From: Shinella sp. UYSO24
Lineage (GTDB): Bacteria; Pseudomonadota; Alphaproteobacteria; Rhizobiales; Rhizobiaceae
NCBI GenBank assembly: GCA_902167985.1
Contig: CABHNZ010000014.1
Span: forward strand, 62,001-126,000
Length of the DNA: 64,000 bases
Direction: 5' to 3'
In this document: positions 19,463 to 28,718 of the stretch, in pieces
Layout of the letters: every line of letters starts with the position of its first letter
Numbering within the stretch: the first letter of the stretch is position 1
Translations under genes and position numbers: made by a program
The notes under the pieces: generated by a model
What the model saw: only the letters and a program-made list of their open reading frames with translations
What the model was told of the DNA's origin: nothing
Databases searched by the model: none

Positions 19463-19475
19463 GGAGAAATACCTC

Positions 19476-20401
19476 TCATTTCGTCAGTGAAAGCGCGCCC
19501 GGCGCGCGGCCAGCGCCCGGGTTGGCGAGGATGTGGCAATCAGGATTGCAAGGGTCAGCACGTAAGGCGCTGCATAGAAGAGATAGTAGCCCTGCGAGAT
19601 GCCGACGGATTGCAGGGCAGGGCCGAGCGCCCCGGCGCCGCCGAAGAGCAGGGCCGCGAGAAAGCAGTTGATCGGGTTCCAGCGCGCGAAGATGACGAGT
19701 GCGACCGCCATCAGGCCCTGACCGGACGAAATGCCCTCGTTCCACGAGCCGGGATAGTAGAGCGACAGATAGGCGCCGCCGACCGCGGCAAGCGAGCCGC
19801 CGACGGCGGTTGCCAGGAGGCGGACCCGATCCGGGTTGATGCCCATGGCGCGAGCGGCATCGGTGGAATCGCCCACGACCCGCAGGATGAGGCCGAGCCG
19901 GGTATTCTTGAACGCCCAGAAGAGGAAGAGCGCCAGTACAAGGCCGATAAAGAAAAGCGCATTGATGTTGAGTGCGGCCTGTACCTGCGGCAGTGACGAC
20001 CAGCCGCCAAGCGGAATGGCCGGGAGTTTCGGCGCCGCCGGCTGGATGAAGGGCTTGCCGAGGAAGAAGGCGAAGCCGAGGCCGAACTGCATCATGGCAA
20101 TGCCGATCGCGATATCGTTGACCCGCGGAAACTTGCAGATCCAGCCGTGGATCAGCCCGAAGACGCAGCCGGCCGCCATGGCGGCAAGCACGCCGAGCCA
20201 TGGCGATCCGCTCATCACCGCGATGGCATAGGCGGTCATCGCGCCAAACACCAATGTACCTTCAAGCCCGAGATTGATGCGGCCCGATCGTTCGGTGATC
20301 GTCTCGCCCAGCGACACGAAGATGAATGGCGTGGAGACGCGGATGGCGCCGGCCAATATCGCCAGCGGCACACCCCAGAGGCCGATCGCTGTCTCTTCCA
20401 T
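19476..20401 (-). CDS. Nucleoside-type ABC permease, second subunit
   Basis: About 308 residues, many membrane helices, with the conserved INLGLEGTLVFGAM near residue 45 and a C-terminal half of the BPD_transp_2 family (MGINPDRVRLLATAVGGSLAAVGGAYLSL). It pairs with the permease upstream. The start ATG at 20401 overlaps the previous stop (TGATG). The last codons appear shifted near 19515: adding a G gives the end ALAGAPGALSLTK with stop at 19476-19478, which fits the family better than the premature stop at 19484. Confidence 0.88.
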
Positions 20402-21531
20402 CACAGGCTCCTTTTCCACAAATCCGGGTTGAAGATCTTGAAGCGGCCGTAAAATGTCTCGCAGAGCAGGATGACGATGAAGAGCGTGCCCTGCATGGCA
20501 AGCACGGTCGCATCCGGCAGGCCCATACGCCGCTGGATGAGGCCGCCCGACGCCTCGAGCCCGCCGAGCAGAAAGGCGATCGGAATGATCGCCAGCGGAT
20601 TGTGGCGGGCAAGAAAGGCAACCAGAATGCCGGTATAGCCATAGCCTGCCGCCAGCGAGGCATTGGCGCTGCCCTGCACGGCGGCGACCTCGATCATCCC
20701 CGCCAGACCGGCAAAGGCCCCGGCAATGGCGGTGAAACCGACGATCAGCCTTCCGACGGGAAGACCCTGGATCTGTGCCGCCCGGACATTGCCGCCGGCC
20801 ATGCGGGCGGCAAAGCCATAGCTCGTCGCCTCGATCAGCACCCAGGAGACGATGCAGGCGACAACGCCGATCGCAAGGCCCCAATGCACATCCATGCCGG
20901 GAATGTCGCCAATGCGGTCAGCGGCCGGAAGGGCAGGGGTGGAGGGCTTATTGAGGCTCGTCGGGTCCCGTAGCGGCCCCTCGACGAGCTGGTTCATCAC
21001 GGCAATCGCGATATAAGCGAGAAGCAGCGACGAGATCGTTTCATTGACGCCGCGATAATGGCGAAGGAAGCCGACCGCGCCGATCCAGAGCCCGCCGACG
21101 ATCATCGAAAACAGTGCGGCAATCACCAGCAGCGGATAGGGCGGCAAGATCGAGGTCAGCGGTGTCGCAATGGCGGCTGCCGCAACGCCGCCGAGAACGA
21201 GCGCGCCTTCTCCGCCGATGATGACCAGCCCGAGCCGTGCCGGCAGCGCCACGCAAAGCGCCGTCAACAGGAGGGGAGCGGCGCGCGACAGGCTGTTCTG
21301 AATGGAGAACCAGCTGCCGAAGCCGCCCGCATAGACGATCTGGAAAAGGGTGATCGGCGATTTGCCGATCACCAGAATGAAGATGGAGAAGAGGGCAAGG
21401 CCGATCAGGATCGACACGAGCCCGATCACGACGGGCTCGGCCCGTCGCGCCAGCCATTCGAGAACAGGGCGCAATTGCGCCCTGCCGGCGGATGACATGG
21501 CAAGTGCAGCTTCGTTGGCTTCAACCGTCAT
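20401..21531 (-). CDS. Nucleoside-type ABC permease, first subunit
   Basis: The 376-residue protein has about nine membrane helices and family landmarks (LGLVIIGGEGALVLGG, RGVNETISSLLLAYIAI, RMAGGNVRAAQIQGL). It belongs to the branched-chain/nucleoside permease family (NupP/YufP-like). With its partner, the ATPase at 15108-16658 and the binding protein at 21556-22682, it forms a complete importer. The location among cyanuric acid genes makes cyanuric acid or a related ureide the likely cargo, by inference. The gene is intact and starts 25 bp after the binding-protein stop. Confidence 0.9.
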   Translation of the reverse strand: MTVEANEAALAMSSAGRAQLRPVLEWLARRAEPVVIGLVSILIGLALFSIFILVIGKSPITLFQIVYAGGFGSWFSIQNSLSRAAPLLLTALCVALPARLGLVIIGGEGALVLGGVAAAAIATPLTSILPPYPLLVIAALFSMIVGGLWIGAVGFLRHYRGVNETISSLLLAYIAIAVMNQLVEGPLRDPTSLNKPSTPALPAADRIGDIPGMDVHWGLAIGVVACIVSWVLIEATSYGFAARMAGGNVRAAQIQGLPVGRLIVGFTAIAGAFAGLAGMIEVAAVQGSANASLAAGYGYTGILVAFLARHNPLAIIPIAFLLGGLEASGGLIQRRMGLPDATVLAMQGTLFIVILLCETFYGRFKIFNPDLWKRSL

Positions 21532-21555
21532 GACACATCTCCCTTGGCGTCCGGA

Positions 21556-22682
21556 TCAGGCTGTCGAGCCGACAACCCCTTCCACGAGGTAGGACATGCT
21601 TTCGAGATCGATCGCATCCTCGCCATAGGCCTTGCCCGCCGGAATGACGGTATTGCCCTTGTTGTCCTTCAGCGGTCCCTTGAAGACGGAGAGCTTGCCG
21701 CTCATGGATTCGGCCAGCGTCGCGTCGAATGCCTTGCGGGCCTCTGCCGAAACGCCGGGGCCGAGCGGGCTCATCTTGACGAAGCCGTCCTTCAAGCCGC
21801 CGCGGACGAAATTGCCGAGTTTCTCGCCGGCCTGCGCCTTCTTGATGAAGTCGGTATAGACATTGCCCCAGGCCCATTCGGCGCCCGTCAGGTATTTCGC
21901 AGGGGCGAGCGGGCTCTGGTTGGCATGGTAGCCGCAGACGAAGGCGCCGCGTCCGGCGGCCGTCTCGACGACGACCTTCGGGCTGTCCACATGGCAGGTA
22001 ATGACATCGGCGCCCTGATCGACCAGCGCATTGGTTGCTTCCGCTCCTTGACCGCCAGCGACCATTCGCCGGTGAAGATCACCTGGCAGGTGATTGCCGG
22101 ATCGACGGAACGGGCCCCGAGCAGGAAGGCGTTGATGTTCTGCAGCACCTGCGGGATCGGCTTGGCGGCGACGAAGCCGATGCGCTTGCTCTTCGACGCA
22201 TAGCCGGCCGTAATGCCGTTGAGGAACTGGCCCTGATGGATATAGCCGAAATACGAGCCCGTATTCATGGGATGCTTGCCCGCCTGCCAGAGCCCGCCGC
22301 AGTGGCGGAACTGAACATCGGGATATTTCGCGGCCATCAGCAGCATGTGGGGGTCGAAATAGCCGAATGAGGTCGGGAAGATCAGCGTGGCGCCATCGAG
22401 ATTGATCATCGATTCCATCGTCTTCTGGACATCGACGGTCTCGGGGACGTTTTCTTCCTCGACCACCGTGACGCCGGGCATGGCCTTGATGACGGCTGCA
22501 CCCTCGGCATGGGCCTGGTTATAGCCATAGTCGTCCTTCGGGCCGACATAGATGAAGCCGACCGTCAGCGCCGTCTGGGCCATGGCGCTTTTGGCCATAA
22601 GCCCCGGCACCGTCCCGGCAACGAGACCGGCGGCGGAAGTCTGGAGGAAGTTTCTGCGGGTGATGGAAAGGAGGTCGGTCAT
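21556..22682 (-). CDS. BMP-family (PnrA/Med-like) substrate-binding protein with Tat-like leader, one frameshift
   Basis: About 375 residues. The leader contains a twin-arginine stretch (SITRRNFLQTS) and a cleavage-like AMAQT, so export by Tat is likely. The mature part has the BMP pattern LTVGFIYVGPKDDYGYNQAHAEG, FPTSFGYFDPH and GQFLNGITAGYASKSKRIGFVAAKP. It should capture cyanuric acid or another ureide in the periplasm. The start ATG at 22682 sits 8 bp after AAAGGAG; the ATG at 22688 is too close to it. The frame breaks near 22042 (GAGCGG for GAGGCGG). It is the first gene of the minus-strand operon. Confidence 0.88.
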
Positions 22683-22756
22683 CGTCATGCTCCTTTTGCG
22701 GCTATGCCCGGTCGTTCTGACCGAAGCAGGTTGGCCAATTGAGATTGTACGGTAAA

Positions 22757-23007
22757 GTGTATGCAATGACCGTGCCAAGAGGATATCTATCTGATTTATA
22801 ATTGTATTTTCTCACTCTCTGCGGCGGAATGATTAAAGTGCATGCAGATTGCTTGCCGAGAAGTCTAATTGTTTTGCTTCGCCTAAATTTTCACCTGATA
22901 AAGTCCCGGCGCTTATTCATCTTGCCGATGAATCCAATTAAGCATCTGTTATATAACGACTAAATGTTGGGATTGACATATCTGACCCGCATGCGCATGT
23001 GTATGCA
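22757..23007. promoter_or_regulatory. Divergent control region with three GTGYATGCA repeats
   Basis: The 351-bp gap between the binding-protein and GntR genes contains no ORF I accept. It holds three copies of GTGYATGCA at 22757-22765, 22838-22846 and 22999-23007. The first two share the longer AAAGTGYATGCA, and the second contains the palindrome TGCATGCA. Three copies facing both promoters fit binding sites for the adjacent GntR protein, repressing both its own gene and the cyanuric acid operon. Confidence 0.5.
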
Positions 23008-23033
23008 GACAGTTTTTCAATGTTGGAACCGGC

Positions 23034-23768
23034 GTGAAGCAGGCAAGGCGCAAGAAGGTGGTAAGGGCCGGCACGACGGTCGAGCAAATGGTGCGAGCCA
23101 TTGCGGACATGATCGTGACCGGATCCATCCAGCCGGGCGAAAAGCTGGAGGAAATCGCCCTTGCCGCTCGCTTCGACGTGTCGAGAACGCCGGTTCGCGA
23201 GGCGCTGCGGGAGCTGGGCGCCATGGGTCTCGTCGAGCGCGAACCCAATCGCAGCGCAGTCGTGACGACGGTCACGGAAGCCTATCTCCACTCGATGTTC
23301 GAGGTGATGGCAGAACTGGAGGGCATCTGCGCAGGCCTGTCCGCTGAGCGGATGACGGTGGAAGAGCGCACCGCCCTCGATATCGATCACCGTTCGTCGA
23401 TCCGGCTTGTCCAGTCCGGCTCACCGGAGGATTATTCCGCCTACAATACCGAGTTCCACAACCGGATTTATCGCGGCGCCCATAATGATCACCTTCTGGA
23501 ACTTGTCACGCAGACAAGGGCGCGGCTCGCGCCGTTCCGCCGGGCGCAGTTCCGGCTGTCCGGTCGCCTGTCGAAATCCTTCGAGGAACATGGCCGGATC
23601 GTCACTGCCATCCTGCGCGGTGATGGAGAAGCTGCGGGCAGGGCGGCGCGCGAGCATGTGTCCATCGTGAGCGATGCCAGCGCAGTCTTTGCGGCCCATG
23701 AGGTGGAACACCATCAGCACGAAGAGGGGCATGCCATGGGGTTCAAGGCGGCAGCATCCGATCGCTGA
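23034..23768 (+). CDS. GntR-family (FCD/FadR-type) transcriptional regulator
   Basis: The 244-residue protein has an N-terminal winged helix (about residues 12-78, with SRTPVREALRELGAMGLVE) and an FCD ligand domain whose metal-site residues are suggested by the later NTEFHNRIY and REHVSIV. It starts with GTG at 23034 with a weak ribosome site, suggesting low expression. It is divergent from the cyanuric acid operon, the usual place for a local repressor that responds to substrate. It differs from the LysR-type AtzR that controls the atzDEF genes of Pseudomonas ADP. Confidence 0.88.
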   Translation: MKQARRKKVVRAGTTVEQMVRAIADMIVTGSIQPGEKLEEIALAARFDVSRTPVREALRELGAMGLVEREPNRSAVVTTVTEAYLHSMFEVMAELEGICAGLSAERMTVEERTALDIDHRSSIRLVQSGSPEDYSAYNTEFHNRIYRGAHNDHLLELVTQTRARLAPFRRAQFRLSGRLSKSFEEHGRIVTAILRGDGEAAGRAAREHVSIVSDASAVFAAHEVEHHQHEEGHAMGFKAAASDR

Positions 23769-23793
23769 GTGAAGTCGCCGAGGCGCCAGCATC

Positions 23794-23820
23794 AAAATCT
23801 TTATAGGATCTATATTTTTC
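23794..23820. promoter_or_regulatory. AT-rich region before kdp, possible KdpE/promoter site
   Basis: A T-rich stretch with two similar units, ATCTTTATA and ATCTATATTTTT, lies about 100 bp before kdpF in otherwise GC-rich DNA. KdpE sites in Escherichia coli are also T-rich and lie just upstream of the operon promoter. The rest of the gap (23769-23912) shows nothing further. Confidence 0.35.
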
Positions 23821-23912
23821 CAGGAGCGCCCATGTCTCGAATTCCTATGGGGAAGAGAGGCACATAATGCTGCCGACGCGTGATGTCGGCGGTGTTACCT
23901 GAAGGTGTGCAA

Positions 23913-24002
23913 ATGGCATTCGACTATATTCTGAGCGGGATCGTCACGGCCTTCGTGACCGTCTATCTCGCCTACGCCCTCTGGCAGCCCGAACGCTTCT
24001 AG
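23913..24002 (+). CDS. kdpF: KdpF small membrane subunit
   Basis: A 29-residue ORF from the ATG at 23913 to TAG at 24000-24002. It is one membrane helix with the KdpF pattern: DYILSGIVTAF near the start and YLAYALWQPERF at the end, the latter very close to the usual YLVYALxxPExF. KdpF stabilises the KdpABC complex in the membrane. A ribosome site GAAGGTG precedes the start. It is the first gene of the operon. Confidence 0.85.
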   Translation: MAFDYILSGIVTAFVTVYLAYALWQPERF

Positions 24003-24011
24003 AGGTCTGTC

Positions 24012-24170
24012 ATGCATTCGTTTTTCCGGCATGTCCAAACCTGTCTGCCGCGCTGCCCCGATGCGCGGGACCTGTGCCAGGGCTCGACCATCATCCTTGC
24101 CATCTGCGCCGTCCTTGGGGCGGTGAGCGCGATTGCACTTCTGATCTCGCGCCTGTCGCTGCCCGCCTGA
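24012..24170 (+). CDS. Small membrane protein of unknown function in the kdp operon
   Basis: A 52-residue ORF starting 9 bp after kdpF. The N-terminal half is polar and Cys-rich ([14 protein letters not shown] has three Cys), and residues about 25-46 form one membrane helix ([20 protein letters not shown]). A weak ribosome site (AGAGG) precedes the ATG. I know no Kdp component like it. Its place between kdpF and kdpB, with tight spacing, supports translation. It may be an accessory or regulatory microprotein; a chance ORF cannot be excluded. Confidence 0.5.
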   Translation: MHSFFRHVQTCLPRCPDARDLCQGSTIILAICAVLGAVSAIALLISRLSLPA

Positions 24171-24204
24171 TTGTCTCTCAAATCCAGATCTGATGGGGCC
24201 TCCT

Positions 24205-26272
24205 ATGAGCCAACCCAAAGCCGTGAGCATGTTCGATGCTCGCATACTCGTGCCCGCCCTCGGCGGCGCATTCTCAAAGCTCAACCCGAGAACCTTGGCC
24301 AAGAATCCGGTCATGTTCGTTGTCGCCGTCGTCTCACTGTTGACGACCATTCTCTTCGTCAAGGATCTCGTCACTGGGGCCGCTGGCCTCGGCTTCTCGT
24401 TCCAGATCATCCTCTGGCTGTGGTTCACAGTGCTTTTCGCCAATTTCGCCGAGGCTGTCGCCGAAGGTCGCGGCAAGGCGCAGGCCGACAGCCTGCGCAA
24501 GAGCCGCAGCGAGACGCAGGCCAAGCTCCTGAAATCCGCCGACGGGCGGGAATGGCGCGAAGTTGCCGGCACGTCGCTGAAGGTCAATGACATCGTGCTG
24601 GTCGAGGCCGGCGATATCATTCCCTCCGATGGCGAGATCATCGAAGGCATTGCCTCTGTCAACGAGGCGGCGATCACCGGAGAATCCGCACCCGTGATCC
24701 GCGAATCCGGCGGCGACCGCTCGGCGGTCACGGGCGGCACGCAGGTACTGTCCGACTGGATCAAGGTGCGCATCACGGCGGCTGCCGGCTCGACCTTCAT
24801 CGACCGCATGATCGCGCTCGTTGAAGGCGCCGAACGCCAGAAGACGCCGAACGAGATCGCCCTCAACATCCTGCTGGCGGCGATGACGCTGATCTTCGTG
24901 ATGGCCGTCGCCACCATCCCCGCCTTTGCCAGCTATGCCGGCGGCGCGATCCCGATCGTCGTTCTCGTCGCGCTCTTCGTGACGCTGATCCCGACCACGA
25001 TCGGCGCGCTTCTGTCGGCCATTGGTATTGCCGGCATGGACCGCCTCGTGCGCTTCAACGTTCTCGCCATGTCCGGTCGGGCCGTCGAGGCCGCCGGTGA
25101 TGTCGACACGCTGCTTCTCGACAAGACCGGCACGATCACGCTCGGCAACCGCCAGGCAACCGAGTTTCGCCCGGTCAAGGGCGTCACGGCGCAGGAGCTT
25201 GCCGATGCAGCCCAGCTCGCGTCGCTGGCGGATGAGACGCCGGAAGGTCGCTCGATCGTCGTTCTCGCCAAGGAGAAATACGGTATTCGCGGGCGCGACA
25301 TGACGGAGCTGAAGGCGAGTTTCGTGCCCTTCACCGCGCAGAGCCGGATGAGCGGCGTCGATCTGGACGGGGCATCGATCCGCAAGGGCGCGGTCGACTC
25401 CGTCCTCAAATACCTGCAGCTTCAGGCCGTTTCCGGTGGCGCTGCAACGCCCGACGCCGTGGCAAGGGAAGGGCAGGCGATTGCCGAAGAGATCGCAAAA
25501 GCCGGCGGCACGCCGCTTGCGGTTGCGCGCGATGGCCGGCTTCTCGGCATCATCCACCTGAAGGATATCGTCAAGGGCGGCATCCGCGAGCGTTTCGCGG
25601 AATTGCGCAAGATGGGCATCCGCACGGTGATGATCACCGGCGACAATCCGATGACGGCGGCCGCGATCGCGGCAGAGGCGGGCGTCGACGATTTCCTTGC
25701 CCAGCGACGCCGGAAAACAAGCTGCAGCTCATCCGTGACGAGCAGGCGAAGGGCAAGCTGGTTGCCATGTGTGGCGACGGCACAATGATGCGCCGGCGCT
25801 CGCCCAGGCCGATGTCGGTGTGGCGATGAACACCGGCACGGTCGCAGCCCGCGAGGCCGGCAATATGGTCGATCTCGATAGCGACCCGACGAAGCTGATC
25901 GAGATCGTCGAGATCGGCAAGCAGCTTCTGATGACGCGCGGCTCGCTGACGACCTTCTCGATTGCCAATGACGTCGCCAAATATTTCGCCATCATTCCGG
26001 CGATGTTCGTGACGCTCTATCCGGGTCTTGATGCGCTCAACATCATGCGCCTGTCATCGCCGCAGAGCGCCATCCTGTCGGCGATCATCTTCAATGCCCT
26101 GATCATCATCGCGCTCATTCCGCTGGCATTGCGCGGCGTCGCCTACAAGGCGATCGGAGCAGGCCCGCTCCTGAGGCGCAACCTGTTGATCTACGGCCTC
26201 GGCGGTCTCGTCGTGCCCTTCGTCGGCATCAAACTCATCGACATGATCGTCGCGGCCCTCAACCTCGCCTGA
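24205..26272 (+). CDS. kdpB: KdpB, P-type ATPase subunit of the potassium pump, two frameshifts
   Basis: Repaired length is 689 residues (E. coli 682). Visible landmarks are the actuator TGES (ITGESAPV), the phosphorylation site [35 protein letters not shown], and the hinge [21 protein letters not shown] after repair. It hydrolyses ATP to drive potassium through KdpA. Frameshifts lie near 25707 (GCCCAGCGACG, one G short) and near 25787 (GCACAATGATG, one A short). The ATG at 24205 ([11 protein letters not shown]) matches family N-termini better than that at 24193. The gene lies before kdpA, the reverse of the usual order. Confidence 0.92.
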
Positions 26273-26284
26273 ACGGAGACGTCC

Positions 26285-26365
26285 ATGATCATTCTCTATC
26301 TCGCCCTCGGTCTGATCATCTTCGGACTGCTCTTCGCCCTGATTTCCGCGCTCGACAAGGCCTGA
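26285..26365 (+). CDS. KdpF-like single-helix peptide between kdpB and kdpA
   Basis: A 26-residue ORF that is nearly all membrane helix (LYLALGLIIFGLLFALISAL) with a charged C-terminus (DKA). It starts 12 bp after kdpB behind a GGAG ribosome site and ends 49 bp before kdpA. It resembles KdpF in size and build, but lacks the YALxxPExF tail; the tail is on the first gene of the operon. It may be a second lipid-like stabilising peptide. Confidence 0.6.
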   Translation: MIILYLALGLIIFGLLFALISALDKA

Positions 26366-26414
26366 TGGGGAAGCCCCCATCCCTGACGTGCGACCTGATG
26401 TTGGAGACATCACA

Positions 26415-28088
26415 ATGCAAGCAATCCTATTCGTCACCTTTATCATAGGAGCGACCGCGCTCCTCTCATGGCCGCTCGGCCGCTATATGACCTGGGCAAT
26501 GGACCCGGCTGCCGGCAAGGGCAAGCCGAATAGCTGGACCTCCCTGTTTTACGGTATGGGCGGTCCGCTTGCCCGCCAGGAGCAGGACTGGAAGCGATAT
26601 GTCGTGTCGCTGCTCGGCTTCAACGTCGTGATATTCCTTGTCGTCTTCGCACTTCTGTCACTTCAGCAATATCTGCCGCTGAACCCTGATGCCAAGGGTG
26701 CCCTCGATCCGAGCCTGATATTCAACACCACCGTGTCGTTCACCACCAATACGGACCTTCAGCACTATTCGGGTGAAGTTTCGATGAGCTACCTGTCGCA
26801 GCTGGCGGCTTTGATGTGGCTGCAATTCGTCTCGGCGGCGGTTGGGCTGGCCGCGCTCACGGCGCTTGCCCGCGGTCTTGCGGGCCGCAGGCTCGGCAAT
26901 TTCTTCGTTGATGTTCAACGGGCCACCTTTCTCGTCCTGCTGCCGATCGCCTTCGTCGTTGCCGTGCTTCTCCTTTTCACCGGCGTGCCGATGACATTTC
27001 AGGGCGCGGCAGTGGCAACGACGCTTGAGGGCGTTCAGCAGACGATCGCCCGCGGCCCGGTCGCAGCTTTCGTCGCGATCAAGCAGATCGGCACGAATGG
27101 CGGCGGCTTCTTCGGCCCCAATTCCGCGCATCCGCTGGAAAACCCGAGCTTCTGGTCCAACGTGCTGGAAACAGTCACCATCATCCTGATCCCGATGGCC
27201 TGTGTCTGGATGTTCGGTCGCATCATCGGCCGTGTGAGGCACGCAGCCGTTCTGTTTGCCGTCATGCTCGTCCTGATGGGCGCGCGCATTACCGCCACCG
27301 CCGGTTTCGAAAGCGTGCCGACCGAGGCCTTTGCATCGCTGCCGATCACGCAGGACGTCGGTAATCTCGAAGGCAAGGAGCTGCGTTTCGGCACGGCTGC
27401 CGGTCCGCTCTGGTCGGTGCTGACGACCTCCACCAGCAACGGTTCCGTCAATGCCATGCACGATAGCCTCAATCCGCTGACTGGCCTGATGCCGATGATC
27501 GGCATGTGGCTCAACGAGGATTTCGGCGGCGTCGGTGTCGGCATGGTCAACATGTTCCTCTACATCGTCGTCGGCGTCTTCCTTGCGGGCATGATGATCG
27601 GGCGCACGCCGGAATATCTTGGCTGGCGGGTCGAGGCGAAGGAGGTGAAGTTTGCCATGATGGGGCTTCTGTCGCACGGCTTCTTCATCCTGGTCGGCAC
27701 GGCGATCTTTGCCGTCACCCCCTGGGGCGCCGCAACGCTCAACAATGTCGGCCCGCACGGCTTCAGCGAAATCCTCTACGAGTTCTCGTCCTCGGCGGCC
27801 AATAACGGCTCGGGCTTCGAGGGTCTCGGGGATGCCACTGCGGCCTGGAATATCGCCACCGGCCTCGTCATGCTGCTCGCCCGCTTCATCCCGATCATCC
27901 TGCCGCTCGCGATCATCGGTTCGCTGTCGTCCAAGCGCCGGGCGACGGAATCAAGCGGCACCCTGTCAGTCGAGGATGGCACGTTTGCAGGCATGCTGAC
28001 CGCAACCGTCATCATCGTCGGCGCGCTGACCTTTTTCCCCGCCGCCACCCTCGGCCCGATTGCCGAACATGTCACGTTCATGAAGTGA
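26415..28088 (+). CDS. kdpA: KdpA, potassium-channel-like subunit
   Basis: The 557-residue protein has about ten to twelve membrane helices and the four selectivity-filter regions of KdpA: FTTNTDLQHYSGE, QIGTNGGGFFGPNSAHPLENP-type text (shown by GTNGGGFF), TSTSNGSVNAMHDS and SSAANNGSGFEG. It selects potassium and feeds it to KdpB. The ATG at 26415 (MQAILFVTF) gives the normal N-terminus; an upstream in-frame GTG is not needed. The gene is intact and is followed 12 bp later by kdpC. Confidence 0.95.
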   Translation: MQAILFVTFIIGATALLSWPLGRYMTWAMDPAAGKGKPNSWTSLFYGMGGPLARQEQDWKRYVVSLLGFNVVIFLVVFALLSLQQYLPLNPDAKGALDPSLIFNTTVSFTTNTDLQHYSGEVSMSYLSQLAALMWLQFVSAAVGLAALTALARGLAGRRLGNFFVDVQRATFLVLLPIAFVVAVLLLFTGVPMTFQGAAVATTLEGVQQTIARGPVAAFVAIKQIGTNGGGFFGPNSAHPLENPSFWSNVLETVTIILIPMACVWMFGRIIGRVRHAAVLFAVMLVLMGARITATAGFESVPTEAFASLPITQDVGNLEGKELRFGTAAGPLWSVLTTSTSNGSVNAMHDSLNPLTGLMPMIGMWLNEDFGGVGVGMVNMFLYIVVGVFLAGMMIGRTPEYLGWRVEAKEVKFAMMGLLSHGFFILVGTAIFAVTPWGAATLNNVGPHGFSEILYEFSSSAANNGSGFEGLGDATAAWNIATGLVMLLARFIPIILPLAIIGSLSSKRRATESSGTLSVEDGTFAGMLTATVIIVGALTFFPAATLGPIAEHVTFMK

Positions 28089-28100
28089 GAGACCTCGATC

Positions 28101-28661
28101 ATGGAAACCCTTATCTCCAGCCTTCGCATCACGGTTGCCTCCATGGCGATCTGCGTCGGCCTCTATACCGCCACCGTCTGGGCCATCGGCCAGTCGCTCA
28201 CGCCCGACACGGCCAACGGATCGCTGATCACGAAGGCGGATGGAACGATCCTCGGCAGTCGGCAGGAGGCGCAGGCTTTCACCAAGCCTGAATATTTCTG
28301 GCCCCGCCCATCAGCCGTCGATTACAAGGCCGATGCGGCTGGCGGCTCCAACAAGTCGCCGACCAGCACGGATCTGACGGACCGGGCGGCCAAGATCGTC
28401 GAGGCCTATGGCGCGACCGCGGAAAATCCGCTCCCGGCAGAACTTGCCGCCGCATCCGGCGCCGGTCTCGATCCCCATATCAGCGAGAGGGCGGCCCGCT
28501 ATCAGGTTGCGCGTATCGCCAAGGCACGCAACGTGGCGCCAGCCGAGATCGAAAAGGTGATTGACGAGAATGCTTTCTCTCCCGGCGGCATCTTCACCAC
28601 CGACCGGCTGCTGAATGTGCTGGACATGAATCTGGCCATGGACAAGGTTCCGGTTCAATAA
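28101..28661 (+). CDS. kdpC: KdpC, assembly subunit of the potassium pump
   Basis: The 186-residue protein has one N-terminal membrane helix (LRITVASMAICVGLYTATVW) and the periplasmic KdpC domain with GS(R)QEAQAFTKPEYFWPRPSA-like text, SGAGLDPHISERAARYQVARIAKAR and the final FSPGGIFTTDRLLNVLDMNLAMD pattern. It supports assembly and substrate affinity of KdpFABC. It is intact and lies just upstream of kdpD. Confidence 0.95.
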   Translation: METLISSLRITVASMAICVGLYTATVWAIGQSLTPDTANGSLITKADGTILGSRQEAQAFTKPEYFWPRPSAVDYKADAAGGSNKSPTSTDLTDRAAKIVEAYGATAENPLPAELAAASGAGLDPHISERAARYQVARIAKARNVAPAEIEKVIDENAFSPGGIFTTDRLLNVLDMNLAMDKVPVQ

Positions 28662-28718
28662 ATAAGGAAGCGGCACCGGCAATGCTGTCATCGCCGGTGC
28701 CGAAGGAAGGAGGGGTCA

